Part shown: positions 1 through 6,601 of the stretch, one piece after another
Position numbering within the stretch: position 1 is the first letter of the stretch
How the letters are laid out: each line of letters starts with the position of its first letter
Source of the DNA: Planctomycetaceae bacterium
GTDB lineage: Bacteria; Planctomycetota; Planctomycetia; Pirellulales; Thermoguttaceae
DNA: 12,120 nucleotides
Assembly: GCA_031261125.1 (NCBI GenBank)
Contig: JAISJZ010000090.1
Location: forward strand, 1 to 12,120
Direction: 5' to 3'
Notes under the pieces: generated by a model
Database searches by the model: none
The model's input: the letters and a program-made list of their open reading frames with translations, nothing else
What the model was told of the DNA's origin: nothing
Position numbers and translations under genes: made by a program

Positions 1-1
1 T

Positions 2-211
2 GCCGCCGCCTATAAAATCTACCGCTCTGCCGACGGCGGCAAAACCTTCACACTGGTTTCCACCCGGTTAGCGAAAAACTTTAACGGCAAGAAACCGTAC
101 TTTGACGATGTTGTCGGAAAGGGTTCGTACACTTACGCTATCCGCGCTTATGATGCTTCGCTTTCCAATGTTACTCGCTCTGATGAGGTAAAGAAACCGG
201 TAATAGTTTAG
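2..211 (+). CDS. C-terminal fragment of a protein ending in a fibronectin type III-like domain (partial, start outside window)
   Basis: An open frame enters from the left edge and stops at TAG 209-211, giving 69 residues. The fragment reads AAAYKIYRSADGGKTF, later KGSYTYAIRAYDASLSN, then a short basic tail. The pattern YKIYRS-DGG-F, then a Y-Y-I-A-D strand near the end, is typical of the last strands of FN3-like beta-sandwich domains, which occur as accessory domains in secreted glycoside hydrolases and other extracellular proteins. The catalytic or main part lies upstream and cannot be judged. It sits 118 bases before a secreted xylanase on the same strand, which would suit a carbohydrate-related extracellular protein, but that is inference. 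No terminator is evident after the stop. Confidence 0.7.
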   Translation, partial: AAAYKIYRSADGGKTFTLVSTRLAKNFNGKKPYFDDVVGKGSYTYAIRAYDASLSNVTRSDEVKKPVIV

Positions 212-251
212 TTTCAGCGAAAAAAATGAGGAAACCGGGAAGTGTTCTGAC

Positions 252-316
252 TATTTTACGGGGGTTATTGATTTTTTGTCCCTTATCATTTACCATCACA
301 TTCCAGCCGTAAAATA
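252..316. repeat. 10-bp perfect inverted repeat in front of the xylanase gene
   Basis: Left arm TATTTTACGG at 252-261 and right arm CCGTAAAATA at 307-316 are exact reverse complements, 45 bases apart. The right arm ends 13 bases before the ATG at 330. The enclosed stretch is T-rich, with a GGG (262-264) that could pair with CCC (280-282). It could be the closing stem of a leader RNA or an operator with separated half-sites. No direct repeats flank it, so a transposon remnant is not supported. Confidence 0.5.
268..296 (+). promoter_or_regulatory. Weak candidate promoter for the xylanase gene
   Basis: TTGATT at 268-273 and TACCAT at 291-296 are separated by 17 bases; each hexamer matches the sigma-70 consensus at 4 of 6 positions. 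The predicted start of transcription near 303 would leave a leader of about 27 bases before ATG 330 and would leave the left arm of the neighbouring inverted repeat outside the RNA. An alternative -10, TAAAAT at 310-315, has no better -35. Confidence 0.25.
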
Positions 317-329
317 TGTCTTATTCACA

Positions 330-1634
330 ATGAAGATGTTTATGAAACATTTCATCTGTACTGTTTTGTTTTGCTGTTTTGCCGGTTCGTTGTCCGCCCA
401 AGAGAATTGGCAATCCGAGGCGAATGCCCGAATTGAAAAACACCGCAAGGAAGACGTTCAAATTACAGTGGTAAAGAACGGACAGCCGGCGGCGGACGCT
501 GCCGTTGAAGTCAAGATGACGCAAAACGAATTTCTCTTCGGCTGTAACTTCTTTATGTTTGACCGGTATCAAAACGAAAAGGAAAATACGGTTTACGCGG
601 AACGGTTTGCGGACATTTTCAATTTTGCCACGCTCGGTTTTTACTGGGCATCCTACGAACCTCATCAAGGGGAACCGAATTATGCCTATTCGGAAAAAGC
701 GGCCCGGCGGTGCAAAGAAAATGCCATTCGGACAAAAGGACATCCGCTTGTTTGGAATCATTCCGACCCGGATTGGATTAAGAGTTTGCCGCTCGATGAT
801 GTTTACAAACTGCAACTCGACCGGACAACAGCGTGTGCGGAACATTTTCGTACAGAAATTGATACTTGGGATGTCATCAACGAAGTTACGGACTGGGAAG
901 CGAAAAAAAATGCGCCGAAGTTGACGGAACTTGGTCTGAAAACCGGTAAGCCCGAATGGGTTAAAGCGAGTTTTGCGGCTGCCCGAAAAGGGAATCCGAA
1001 CGCAACGCTGTTAATCAACGATTACGTCCACGATGAGCGTTATGCGGCATTGCTGGATAAACTCGTTGTTGACGGCAAACCGGTGTTCGATGTCATCGGG
1101 ATTCAATCGCACTTACACGGCGGCGTTTGGGACAATCAACACCTCTGGGAGACGTGCGAACGGTTTGCCCGGTTCGGTGTTCCGCTGCATTTTACAGAAT
1201 TGACGATTTTATCAACCGGGAAAAAGAACCTCGGCTGGCGGGCAAACGAAAACTGGTCTGATACGCCGGGCAGTGCCGAAGGAGAGCAGCAACAGGAAAA
1301 AGATGTTGTTCGGATTTATACAATGTTGTTTTCTCACCCGTCCGTTGCGGCAATTACTTGGTGGGATTTCAGCGATAAAGGGGCGTGGATGAACGCACCG
1401 GCAGGCTTGGTGCGGAACGATATGTCGCCGAAACCGGCTTATACGGCTTTGAAGAAGTTAATCAAGAAAGATTGGGCAACAAACGCCGCGCTTAAAACGG
1501 ACGCAGATGGTAAAGCATCCGTTCGGGCGTTCCGCGGGGAATATCAAATCTCGGTAAAATTGCCGGACGGTACGAAAAAGGAATTTACAAAGAGTGTCCG
1601 AAAGGGGAATAACGTTTTGGAATTAACTTTTTGA
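330..1634 (+). CDS. Secreted endo-1,4-beta-xylanase, glycoside hydrolase family 10
   Basis: It is predicted to hydrolyse internal beta-1,4-xylosidic bonds of xylan outside the cytoplasm, by the retaining mechanism of family GH10. Residues 1-23 form a signal peptide (KH, then a hydrophobic stretch ending in SLSA, with likely cleavage before QENW). GH10 landmarks appear in order: GHPLVW (H138), DTWDVINE with the acid/base E185, GIQSH (257-261), HFTEL with the nucleophile E290, and WWDFSDKGAW (344-353). The roughly 60 residues before the barrel resemble the beta-rich N-terminal strand region seen in many planctomycete GH10 proteins; about 50 C-terminal residues form a small Ig/carboxypeptidase-regulatory-like domain. 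The frame stays open upstream to a TTG at 276, but ATG 330, 336 or 342 gives a proper signal peptide; 330 is chosen and 342 is equally possible. There is no Shine-Dalgarno sequence. Length is 434 residues. Confidence 0.92.
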   Translation: MKMFMKHFICTVLFCCFAGSLSAQENWQSEANARIEKHRKEDVQITVVKNGQPAADAAVEVKMTQNEFLFGCNFFMFDRYQNEKENTVYAERFADIFNFATLGFYWASYEPHQGEPNYAYSEKAARRCKENAIRTKGHPLVWNHSDPDWIKSLPLDDVYKLQLDRTTACAEHFRTEIDTWDVINEVTDWEAKKNAPKLTELGLKTGKPEWVKASFAAARKGNPNATLLINDYVHDERYAALLDKLVVDGKPVFDVIGIQSHLHGGVWDNQHLWETCERFARFGVPLHFTELTILSTGKKNLGWRANENWSDTPGSAEGEQQQEKDVVRIYTMLFSHPSVAAITWWDFSDKGAWMNAPAGLVRNDMSPKPAYTALKKLIKKDWATNAALKTDADGKASVRAFRGEYQISVKLPDGTKKEFTKSVRKGNNVLELTF

Positions 1635-1658
1635 CTGCCGCGAAGTTTATGCTATACT
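1631..1658 (+). promoter_or_regulatory. Strong sigma-70-type promoter for the che genes
   Basis: TTGACT (1631-1636), a 16-base spacer, and TATACT (1653-1658) preceded by TGC, i.e. an extended -10. Each hexamer matches the consensus at 5 of 6 positions. The -35 overlaps the stop codon of the xylanase gene. Transcription is predicted to begin near 1665, giving a leader of about 27 bases before the cheR ATG. Confidence 0.7.
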
Positions 1659-1691
1659 AGACGAAATTGTTTTTCCTTCTTTTGACCGAAG

Positions 1692-2540
1692 ATGTCCGAA
1701 CCGCTCATTCAGACCGAGATGAAACAAATTACCGATGCCGAGTTTCACAGCATCGCCGATTTGGTCTATAAACGTTTCGGAATTGTCTTGAACGACACGA
1801 AGAAGTCGCTTGTTGTCGGTCGGCTTCAAAAACTGCTGCGGCAGTATAATTTCAGCACGTTCAAACAGTATTACGATATGCTCGTCGCCGATAAGACGGA
1901 CAAGGCGTTGACCGAGTTGTCGAATCAGATAACGACGAACCACACGTTCTTTTTCCGGGAGTCAGACCATTTTGACTTTTTTAAGAGCGATATTCTGCCG
2001 TGGATGGTGAAGGAACATAAGGCGAAGAATAATAACGATTTGCGGATTTGGTGTGCTGCGGCATCAAGCGGCGAGGAACCCTATACGCTGATGATGACGC
2101 TCTTGGAATACTTCGGGGCGGACTACAAGAACTGGAACTGCGGTTTGCTGGCTACGGACGTTTCGGAAAAAGCGTTGACGACGGCAAAGAAAGGACTTTA
2201 CGATGTCCAACGGATGCAGGGTGTTCCTCCGCAACTGGTCAGCAAATATTTTAAGAAAAACGGCAGCGGTTTTGAAGTGATTGACCAAATGCGGAAGGAA
2301 ATCACTTACCGGAAGTTTAACTTGATGAACAAATCGCTTCCGTTCAAGAAGCCGTTTGATTGTATTTGGTGCCGCAACGTGATGATTTACTTTGATACGC
2401 CGACAAAGATTGAGTTGGTGAATCGAATGTACAGTATGACGGTGCCGGGCGGTTATCTGCTGATAGGACACAGTGAAACGCTGGGACGCGAGCAAACGCC
2501 GTGGAAGTACATCAAACCGGCGGTGTACCGGAAGGAATAG
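1692..2540 (+). CDS. cheR: Chemotaxis protein methyltransferase CheR
   Basis: It uses S-adenosylmethionine to methylate glutamates on the signalling domain of chemoreceptors, the adaptation step opposed by CheB. At 282 residues it has the usual two-domain size. Residues 12-75 form the helical N-terminal domain (ITDAEFHSIADLVYKRFGI). The catalytic domain follows: TTNHTFFFRES (81-91) with the conserved arginine R89, the SAM-binding loop WCAAASSGEEPYT (120-132), ATDVSEKAL (154-161), DCIWCRNVMIYFD (223-235) and GHSET (259-263) near the end. No TPR or receiver domain is attached. It is the first gene of the adaptation block and has its own strong promoter. The ATG at 1692 fits the family start; there is only weak GAAG upstream. 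Confidence 0.95.
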   Translation: MSEPLIQTEMKQITDAEFHSIADLVYKRFGIVLNDTKKSLVVGRLQKLLRQYNFSTFKQYYDMLVADKTDKALTELSNQITTNHTFFFRESDHFDFFKSDILPWMVKEHKAKNNNDLRIWCAAASSGEEPYTLMMTLLEYFGADYKNWNCGLLATDVSEKALTTAKKGLYDVQRMQGVPPQLVSKYFKKNGSGFEVIDQMRKEITYRKFNLMNKSLPFKKPFDCIWCRNVMIYFDTPTKIELVNRMYSMTVPGGYLLIGHSETLGREQTPWKYIKPAVYRKE

Positions 2541-2543
2541 CAG

Positions 2544-2572
2544 TTGACAAACGCTGCAAAGTTATAGACAAT
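2544..2572 (+). promoter_or_regulatory. Candidate internal promoter before cheB
   Basis: A perfect TTGACA (2544-2549) lies 17 bases before GACAAT (2567-2572, 4 of 6 matches). Transcription would start near 2579, about 32 bases before the cheB ATG. This is the only sizeable gap (70 bases) in the che block, so a second promoter here is plausible, but read-through from the cheR promoter may suffice. Confidence 0.4.
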
Positions 2573-2610
2573 AAAGCCACAGTTGCCATTACCGCCGAAA
2601 GTATAATCAG

Positions 2611-3654
2611 ATGCCGCCTCACACCGTCCGTGTCTTAATCGTTGACGATTCGCCGTTAGTTCGGCAAATCCTTCAAACGGGTCTTTCCAAAGACCCGAAT
2701 ATCGAGGTTTGCGGCACCGCCGGAGACCCGTTTCAGGCGCGCGACCAAATCGTTAAACTTCGTCCTGATGTGTTGACGTTGGATGTCGAAATGCCGAAAA
2801 TGAACGGTGTGGAATTCCTGCGTAAATTGATGCCGCAGTATCCGATTCCCGCGGTAATGGTCAGCAGTTTGACAGAACGCGGACAAAAAACGACACTTGA
2901 AGCGATGGCAGCCGGGGCTGTCGATTTCGTTGCCAAACCGAAAGGCAACGACCTCGACCAGATGATTATCGAGTTGCGGACGAAAGTCAAAATTGCCTCA
3001 ACGGCAAACGTTTCCCATTGGAAAAACAAGCAGTACAATCCGGCAACAATCGGCGGTACCGGTGTTGTTAAGACATTAAGTCAAGCGTTGTCCCATAAGG
3101 TTTGTGCGATTGGTGCGTCAACCGGCGGGACTGAAGCGTTGCGGGAAGTGATTTGCGGTTTTCCGCGGAACTTTACCGGTACGGTTGTTGTTCAACATAT
3201 GCCGGTGGGTTTCACCAAAATGTTTGCCGACCGGCTGAACGGACTCGCCGCTGTGGCGGTCAAAGAAGCGGCGGACGGGGACCCGATTGTTGACGGTCAG
3301 GTTATCATTGCCCAAGGCGGCAAACAGATGGAGGTTGTGCCGAGCGGGGCGGGTTGGAAAGTCAAGGTGTTTGACGCTCCGTTGTGCTGCGGACACCGCC
3401 CGTCGGTTGAAGTGATGATGAATTCCGTTGCGAAGAACGTCGGACGGCGTGCCGTCGGGGCAATGCTTACCGGAATGGGAGCGGACGGCGCAAACGGAAT
3501 GAAAGCGATGCGGGATGCCGGCGCACGGTGCATTGCTCAAGACCAAGCGACGTGCGTTGTGTTCGGGATGCCGAAAGAGGCGTATGAACGAGGCGGTGCC
3601 GAACAACTTGTCCCCTTACAAAGAATTGCCCAAACGCTGCAAGGACTGTTGTAA
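2611..3654 (+). CDS. cheB: Chemoreceptor methylesterase/glutamine deamidase CheB
   Basis: It removes methyl groups from receptor glutamyl esters (and in this family can deamidate receptor glutamines) once phosphorylated by CheA. The full 347-residue architecture is present. The N-terminal receiver domain (about 5-125) has acidic D12-D13, phospho-acceptor D58 in LTLDVEMPKMNG, and the switch lysine in VAKPKG (K109). A linker (about 126-160) leads to the methylesterase domain, with GASTGGT (catalytic S170), VVQHMP (H196) and TGMGADG (D292). The S-H-D spacing of 26 and 96 residues equals that of E. coli CheB (164, 190, 286). It lies 70 bases after cheR and 2 bases before cheD. The ATG at 2611 starts four residues ahead of the first receiver strand, so a later start would cut into it. 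No Shine-Dalgarno sequence is visible. Confidence 0.96.
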   Translation: MPPHTVRVLIVDDSPLVRQILQTGLSKDPNIEVCGTAGDPFQARDQIVKLRPDVLTLDVEMPKMNGVEFLRKLMPQYPIPAVMVSSLTERGQKTTLEAMAAGAVDFVAKPKGNDLDQMIIELRTKVKIASTANVSHWKNKQYNPATIGGTGVVKTLSQALSHKVCAIGASTGGTEALREVICGFPRNFTGTVVVQHMPVGFTKMFADRLNGLAAVAVKEAADGDPIVDGQVIIAQGGKQMEVVPSGAGWKVKVFDAPLCCGHRPSVEVMMNSVAKNVGRRAVGAMLTGMGADGANGMKAMRDAGARCIAQDQATCVVFGMPKEAYERGGAEQLVPLQRIAQTLQGLL

Positions 3655-3656
3655 TA

Positions 3657-4166
3657 ATGCTTCCTCCCAATACATCAAGCCGTATGATGCTCGGCGTAGG
3701 CGACTACGGAGCAACGAAAGACAACGGCGGAGTTATCCGCACGATGGCTCTCGGTTCGTGTATTGCGGTTATTGTAATGGACAGAGGAACCCGTTGTGTC
3801 GGAATGGACCACGTTGCTCTGCCGGAGTCGAGCGTGTCGCCGGAACGGGCAAAACAACTGCCGGGCTACTTTGCCGATACCGGTATTCCGGCGTTACTCG
3901 ATTTAATGAAGCGGACGGCGGGAACACTGTCGAAACCGTCTAATTTGATTATCAAACTTTGCGGCGGGGCGAACGTTGCCGACCCGAACAACACGTTCAA
4001 CATCGGCAAGCGCAACGTGCTGGCAGCAAAGAAAGTGCTTTGGCAGTTCGGATTGGGAGCAGTTGCCGAAGACGTGGGCGGCTCCCACAGCAGAACCGTA
4101 ACCTTGTACCGCGACTCCGGTCGAATCGTCCTGTCCTGCCCCGGACGACCGGATTGGGAACTTTAA
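3657..4166 (+). CDS. cheD: Chemoreceptor glutamine deamidase CheD
   Basis: It hydrolyses specific receptor glutamines to glutamates, and in several bacteria is tuned by CheC. The 169 residues cover the whole single-domain fold. The catalytic set described for Thermotoga CheD (Thr-21, Cys-27, His-44) is matched here by T29, C35 (in ALGSC) and H52 (in MDHVALP) with identical spacing. Other family landmarks follow: KLCGGAN, IGKRNV and a DVGGSHSRTV strand near the C terminus. The start lies 2 bases after the cheB stop and the stop lies 2 bases before the next start, so the gene is almost surely co-translated with its neighbours. No cheC is next to it, so its regulator, if any, would be elsewhere. 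Confidence 0.95.
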   Translation: MLPPNTSSRMMLGVGDYGATKDNGGVIRTMALGSCIAVIVMDRGTRCVGMDHVALPESSVSPERAKQLPGYFADTGIPALLDLMKRTAGTLSKPSNLIIKLCGGANVADPNNTFNIGKRNVLAAKKVLWQFGLGAVAEDVGGSHSRTVTLYRDSGRIVLSCPGRPDWEL

Positions 4167-4168
4167 CT

Positions 4169-4561
4169 ATGCTTAAAAACATCGTAATAGCCGACGACTC
4201 TGCTTTGGCGCGGATGTTTATCCGCCGGTGCTTGGAAATTGCCGGTTTGGGCGATGCCAATTTTTATGAAGCGTCCGACGGCAGCGAAGCAATCGTCAGG
4301 ATGAAAGAAATCAAGGCGGACTTGCTTGTCTCCGACCTGACGATGCCGAATATGAACGGCATCGAACTGATGCGCAAAATCTCCGCATCGCCGCGGTTGA
4401 GCGGTACGCCGGTTCTTATCGTTACCAGCGCAGGAAATGAAGAACAGCGGAAAGAGTTGTTGGAACTCGGCGTAACGCGGATTTTATCGAAGCCGATTAG
4501 TCCGCCGGTGCTGATTGAAGCGATACAGCACATCAATTCGCAGTCCGCCGGACAGGAATAA
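4169..4561 (+). CDS. Single-domain response regulator (CheY-like receiver)
   Basis: A 130-residue stand-alone receiver domain with no output domain. All phosphorylation residues are in place: D9-D10, phospho-acceptor D56 in VSDLTMPNMNG, T86 in IVTSAG and K108 in LSKP. The sequence IADDSALARMFIRRCLE at the N terminus is typical of CheY-type receivers. Its frame stays open far upstream inside cheD, but the ATG 2 bases after the cheD stop is the only start that fits a receiver. As the last gene of the cheRBD block it is most likely phosphorylated by a CheA located elsewhere; it may bind the flagellar switch, act as a phosphate sink, or serve another target. The name cheY is plausible but not proven by sequence alone. 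Confidence 0.92.
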   Translation: MLKNIVIADDSALARMFIRRCLEIAGLGDANFYEASDGSEAIVRMKEIKADLLVSDLTMPNMNGIELMRKISASPRLSGTPVLIVTSAGNEEQRKELLELGVTRILSKPISPPVLIEAIQHINSQSAGQE

Positions 4562-4563
4562 CT

Positions 4564-6540
4564 TTACCAGTTCATTTCCGTTGCTTCTTCCCAGTGTTCG
4601 TTCAGTTGTTTGAGTTTCTCCTGTTCCTTTTGGATTTCGAGGTGAACTGCTTTCATCTTTTCGGCATCGCGGACAATTTCGGGACGGAGCAAGTCCTCGT
4701 TCAAGGTCTGAACCCAGTTTTCACGGGCGAAGATTTCGTCTTCGATGTCCGAAAGTTTGCGGTAGGGAAACTTGCGTTTCTTCTTTTGTTTATCCTTGTT
4801 TTTTAATGAGTTACCGGCGGCAGCCGGCGGTTGTTGTATTATCGGCTGTTTCGTATTACCGCCGGCTGACACCGGCGGCTCTTTGCCCGTACCTGTAAAC
4901 GGGTCGGTGAAAAGTCCTTGACCGACTAACATTCGGAACGTCGAGTAGTTGCCGTCCAATACCTTGAACCGTCCGTCCGGCTGAATAATAAGCAGATGGT
5001 CGGCAACCTTGTCAACAAAGTACCGGTCGTGCGAAATGAACAACACGGTACCGTCGAAATCGTTGACTGCCTTTTCCAATGCCGCCCGCGCCCATAAATC
5101 CAAGTGGTTTGTCGGTTCGTCCAAAACCAAAACGTTCGGGTCGTCCGCCGCCAACTTTGCCAACGCTGCCCGGCAACGCTGCCCGCCGCTCAAACTTCCG
5201 ACGGTCTGCAACTGCTGGTCGCCAGTCAAACCGAACGCTCCCAGCAAATTCCGCCGTTCCCGCTCTTCGATGATTTTCTTCGGCGGACGAACGGCATCGA
5301 CAACGCTCATATCATCGTCAACGATGTGCAACTGCTGGTCGAAGTATCCGGTTTTCAAACCCTGCCCGTGAATCACTTTGCCCGTATCCGGTTCGAGTTC
5401 GCCGAGCAAACATTTCAACAGCGTTGTTTTGCCGCAGCCGTTGGGACCGACGATTGCCCACCGTTGCCCGCGCTCGATGGAAAAGTCCAATTCACGGAAC
5501 AACGGCTGCGAACCAAATCCCTTCGATAAATTTTCAACCCGAAACACGATTTCGCCGGTACGGTACGATTTCGGAAATTTCATCGGCGGCGTTTCAATCT
5601 TCCGCGGTAAATCGGCAGGCGTTTCCAAAAGACGTTCCAACTTTTTCCGCCGGTCTTCCGCCTGTGCCGCCTTCATTCCGTAATGATTACGCCGGATAAA
5701 CTCTTTCGCCTTTTCGACTTCCTCAACGAACTTTTCATAAGTCCGCGTTTGCACTTCGAGACGTTCCTCTTTCAAAACGCAATACTTCGAGAAGTTACCC
5801 GGATAATCGTCAATCGTTCCGTGAAACAATTCAAACGTCCGGTTCGTTACTTTATCAAGAAAGTACCGGTCGTGCGAAACAAGAATTACTGCCGCCTGCG
5901 TATCGTGCAGAAAATTTTCCAGCCATTCTGTTGCAATTAAATCGAGGTGGTTTGACGGCTCGTCGAGAAGCATTATATCGGGTTCTTCCAGCAGCAACTT
6001 CGCCAAACACAATCGGTTCAATTCGCCGCCGGACAGTGCCGAAACGGGTTTCGGCAAATCATCGTCCGTAAAGCCGACCCCGTGCAGAATCTTTTCGATA
6101 CGGTGGTCGAGATGATACGCATCGTGCCGCGTCAAATTTTCGTGCAGGCGGTCATATTCTTTGGCAAGTTTTTCGTAATCACTGTCTGCGGCGAAACTTG
6201 TTCCGCCCATTTCGGCAATTCTTTGCGCAATCGCTCCGGCATCGTGCTGCATTTTCACCAGCGGGGCAAGAGCGTATCTTGCTTCATCGAGAACAGTGCG
6301 GTCTTCAGCAATTTCGGGACGCTGTTCAAGATAACCGATACTGACCTTCGGGGCATTGATGGTTCCCTTTTCGGTCTCTTCTTTACCGGCAAGAATGTTC
6401 AGCAGTGTTGTTTTTCCGCAACCGTTCGGACCGACAAGACCGACTTTATCGCCGGCGCGGAGTTGAAACGAAACGTCAACCAAAACAGGGTCGGCAGAGA
6501 AATACTTCCGTAAATGTTCGGCGGTTAATATCACTTCCAT
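4564..6540 (-). CDS. ABC-F family ATPase with C-terminal coiled coil (Uup/YdiF-like)
   Basis: A soluble protein of 658 residues with two nucleotide-binding domains and no membrane segments, as in ABC-F proteins, which act on ribosomes rather than as transporters. Domain 1: Walker A GPNGCGKT (37-44), LSGGE signature (169-173), Walker B ending LLDEP with E194, switch H223. Domain 2: Walker A (365-372), LSGGQ (450-454), VLVLDEP (470-476), H504. The helical charged linker between them (about 250-325) is the P-site-tRNA interaction motif region. After domain 2 come a Gly/Pro/Gln/Ala-rich linker (about 545-578), a lysine-rich patch and a charged coiled coil (595-652), the arrangement of Uup. Which member it is, and whether it gives antibiotic protection, cannot be told from this. 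The promoter just upstream predicts a leaderless mRNA. Confidence 0.93.
   Translation of the reverse strand: MEVILTAEHLRKYFSADPVLVDVSFQLRAGDKVGLVGPNGCGKTTLLNILAGKEETEKGTINAPKVSIGYLEQRPEIAEDRTVLDEARYALAPLVKMQHDAGAIAQRIAEMGGTSFAADSDYEKLAKEYDRLHENLTRHDAYHLDHRIEKILHGVGFTDDDLPKPVSALSGGELNRLCLAKLLLEEPDIMLLDEPSNHLDLIATEWLENFLHDTQAAVILVSHDRYFLDKVTNRTFELFHGTIDDYPGNFSKYCVLKEERLEVQTRTYEKFVEEVEKAKEFIRRNHYGMKAAQAEDRRKKLERLLETPADLPRKIETPPMKFPKSYRTGEIVFRVENLSKGFGSQPLFRELDFSIERGQRWAIVGPNGCGKTTLLKCLLGELEPDTGKVIHGQGLKTGYFDQQLHIVDDDMSVVDAVRPPKKIIEERERRNLLGAFGLTGDQQLQTVGSLSGGQRCRAALAKLAADDPNVLVLDEPTNHLDLWARAALEKAVNDFDGTVLFISHDRYFVDKVADHLLIIQPDGRFKVLDGNYSTFRMLVGQGLFTDPFTGTGKEPPVSAGGNTKQPIIQQPPAAAGNSLKNKDKQKKKRKFPYRKLSDIEDEIFARENWVQTLNEDLLRPEIVRDAEKMKAVHLEIQKEQEKLKQLNEHWEEATEMNW
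4813..4880. repeat. Cluster of GC-rich direct and inverted repeats inside the ABC-F linker coding region
   Basis: AGCCGGCGGT (4822-4831) and ACCGCCGGCT (4858-4867) are perfect 10-bp inverted repeats 26 bases apart. ACCGGCGGC at 4813-4821 recurs at 4871-4879 as a direct repeat. They fall in the low-complexity linker between the second ATPase domain and the coiled coil, the part of the protein least likely to be constrained. Confidence 0.6.
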
Positions 6541-6546
6541 TACGGA

Positions 6547-6574
6547 ATTATACCTGCTTTACGCTGATTGACAA
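6547..6574 (-). promoter_or_regulatory. Near-consensus promoter giving a predicted leaderless ABC-F transcript
   Basis: On the minus strand, TTGTCA (6574-6569, 5 of 6 matches) is followed after 16 bases by a perfect TATAAT (6552-6547). Six bases (TCCGTA) separate the -10 from the ATG, so the usual start position 7 bases downstream falls on the A of the ATG at 6540. The gene therefore has its own promoter despite being only 61 bases behind the upstream gene. Confidence 0.65.
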
Positions 6575-6575
6575 T

Positions 6576-6591
6576 AACGGTTTGTGCCGTT
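6576..6591. repeat. Small palindrome AACGG-N6-CCGTT between two minus-strand genes
   Basis: AACGG (6576-6580) and CCGTT (6587-6591) are reverse complements around six bases. It lies just after the stop of the chaperone gene and one base upstream of the -35 of the ABC-F promoter. It lacks a U-tract on the minus strand, so it is not a standard terminator; an operator half-site pair or chance are both possible. Confidence 0.35.
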
Positions 6592-6601
6592 GAACACTTG
6601 A

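Noticed and set aside
276..329. TTG-initiated N-terminal extension of the xylanase
   Set aside because: It would put 18 to 22 residues in front of a clear signal peptide, and TTG is less likely than the ATG codons at 330, 336 and 342.
2602..2607. Perfect TATAAT just before the cheB ATG
   Set aside because: Only three bases separate it from the ATG, so transcription would begin inside the gene; the nearest -35-like hexamer (TTGCCA 2583-2588) is 13 bases away, too close, and no later start codon keeps the receiver domain intact.
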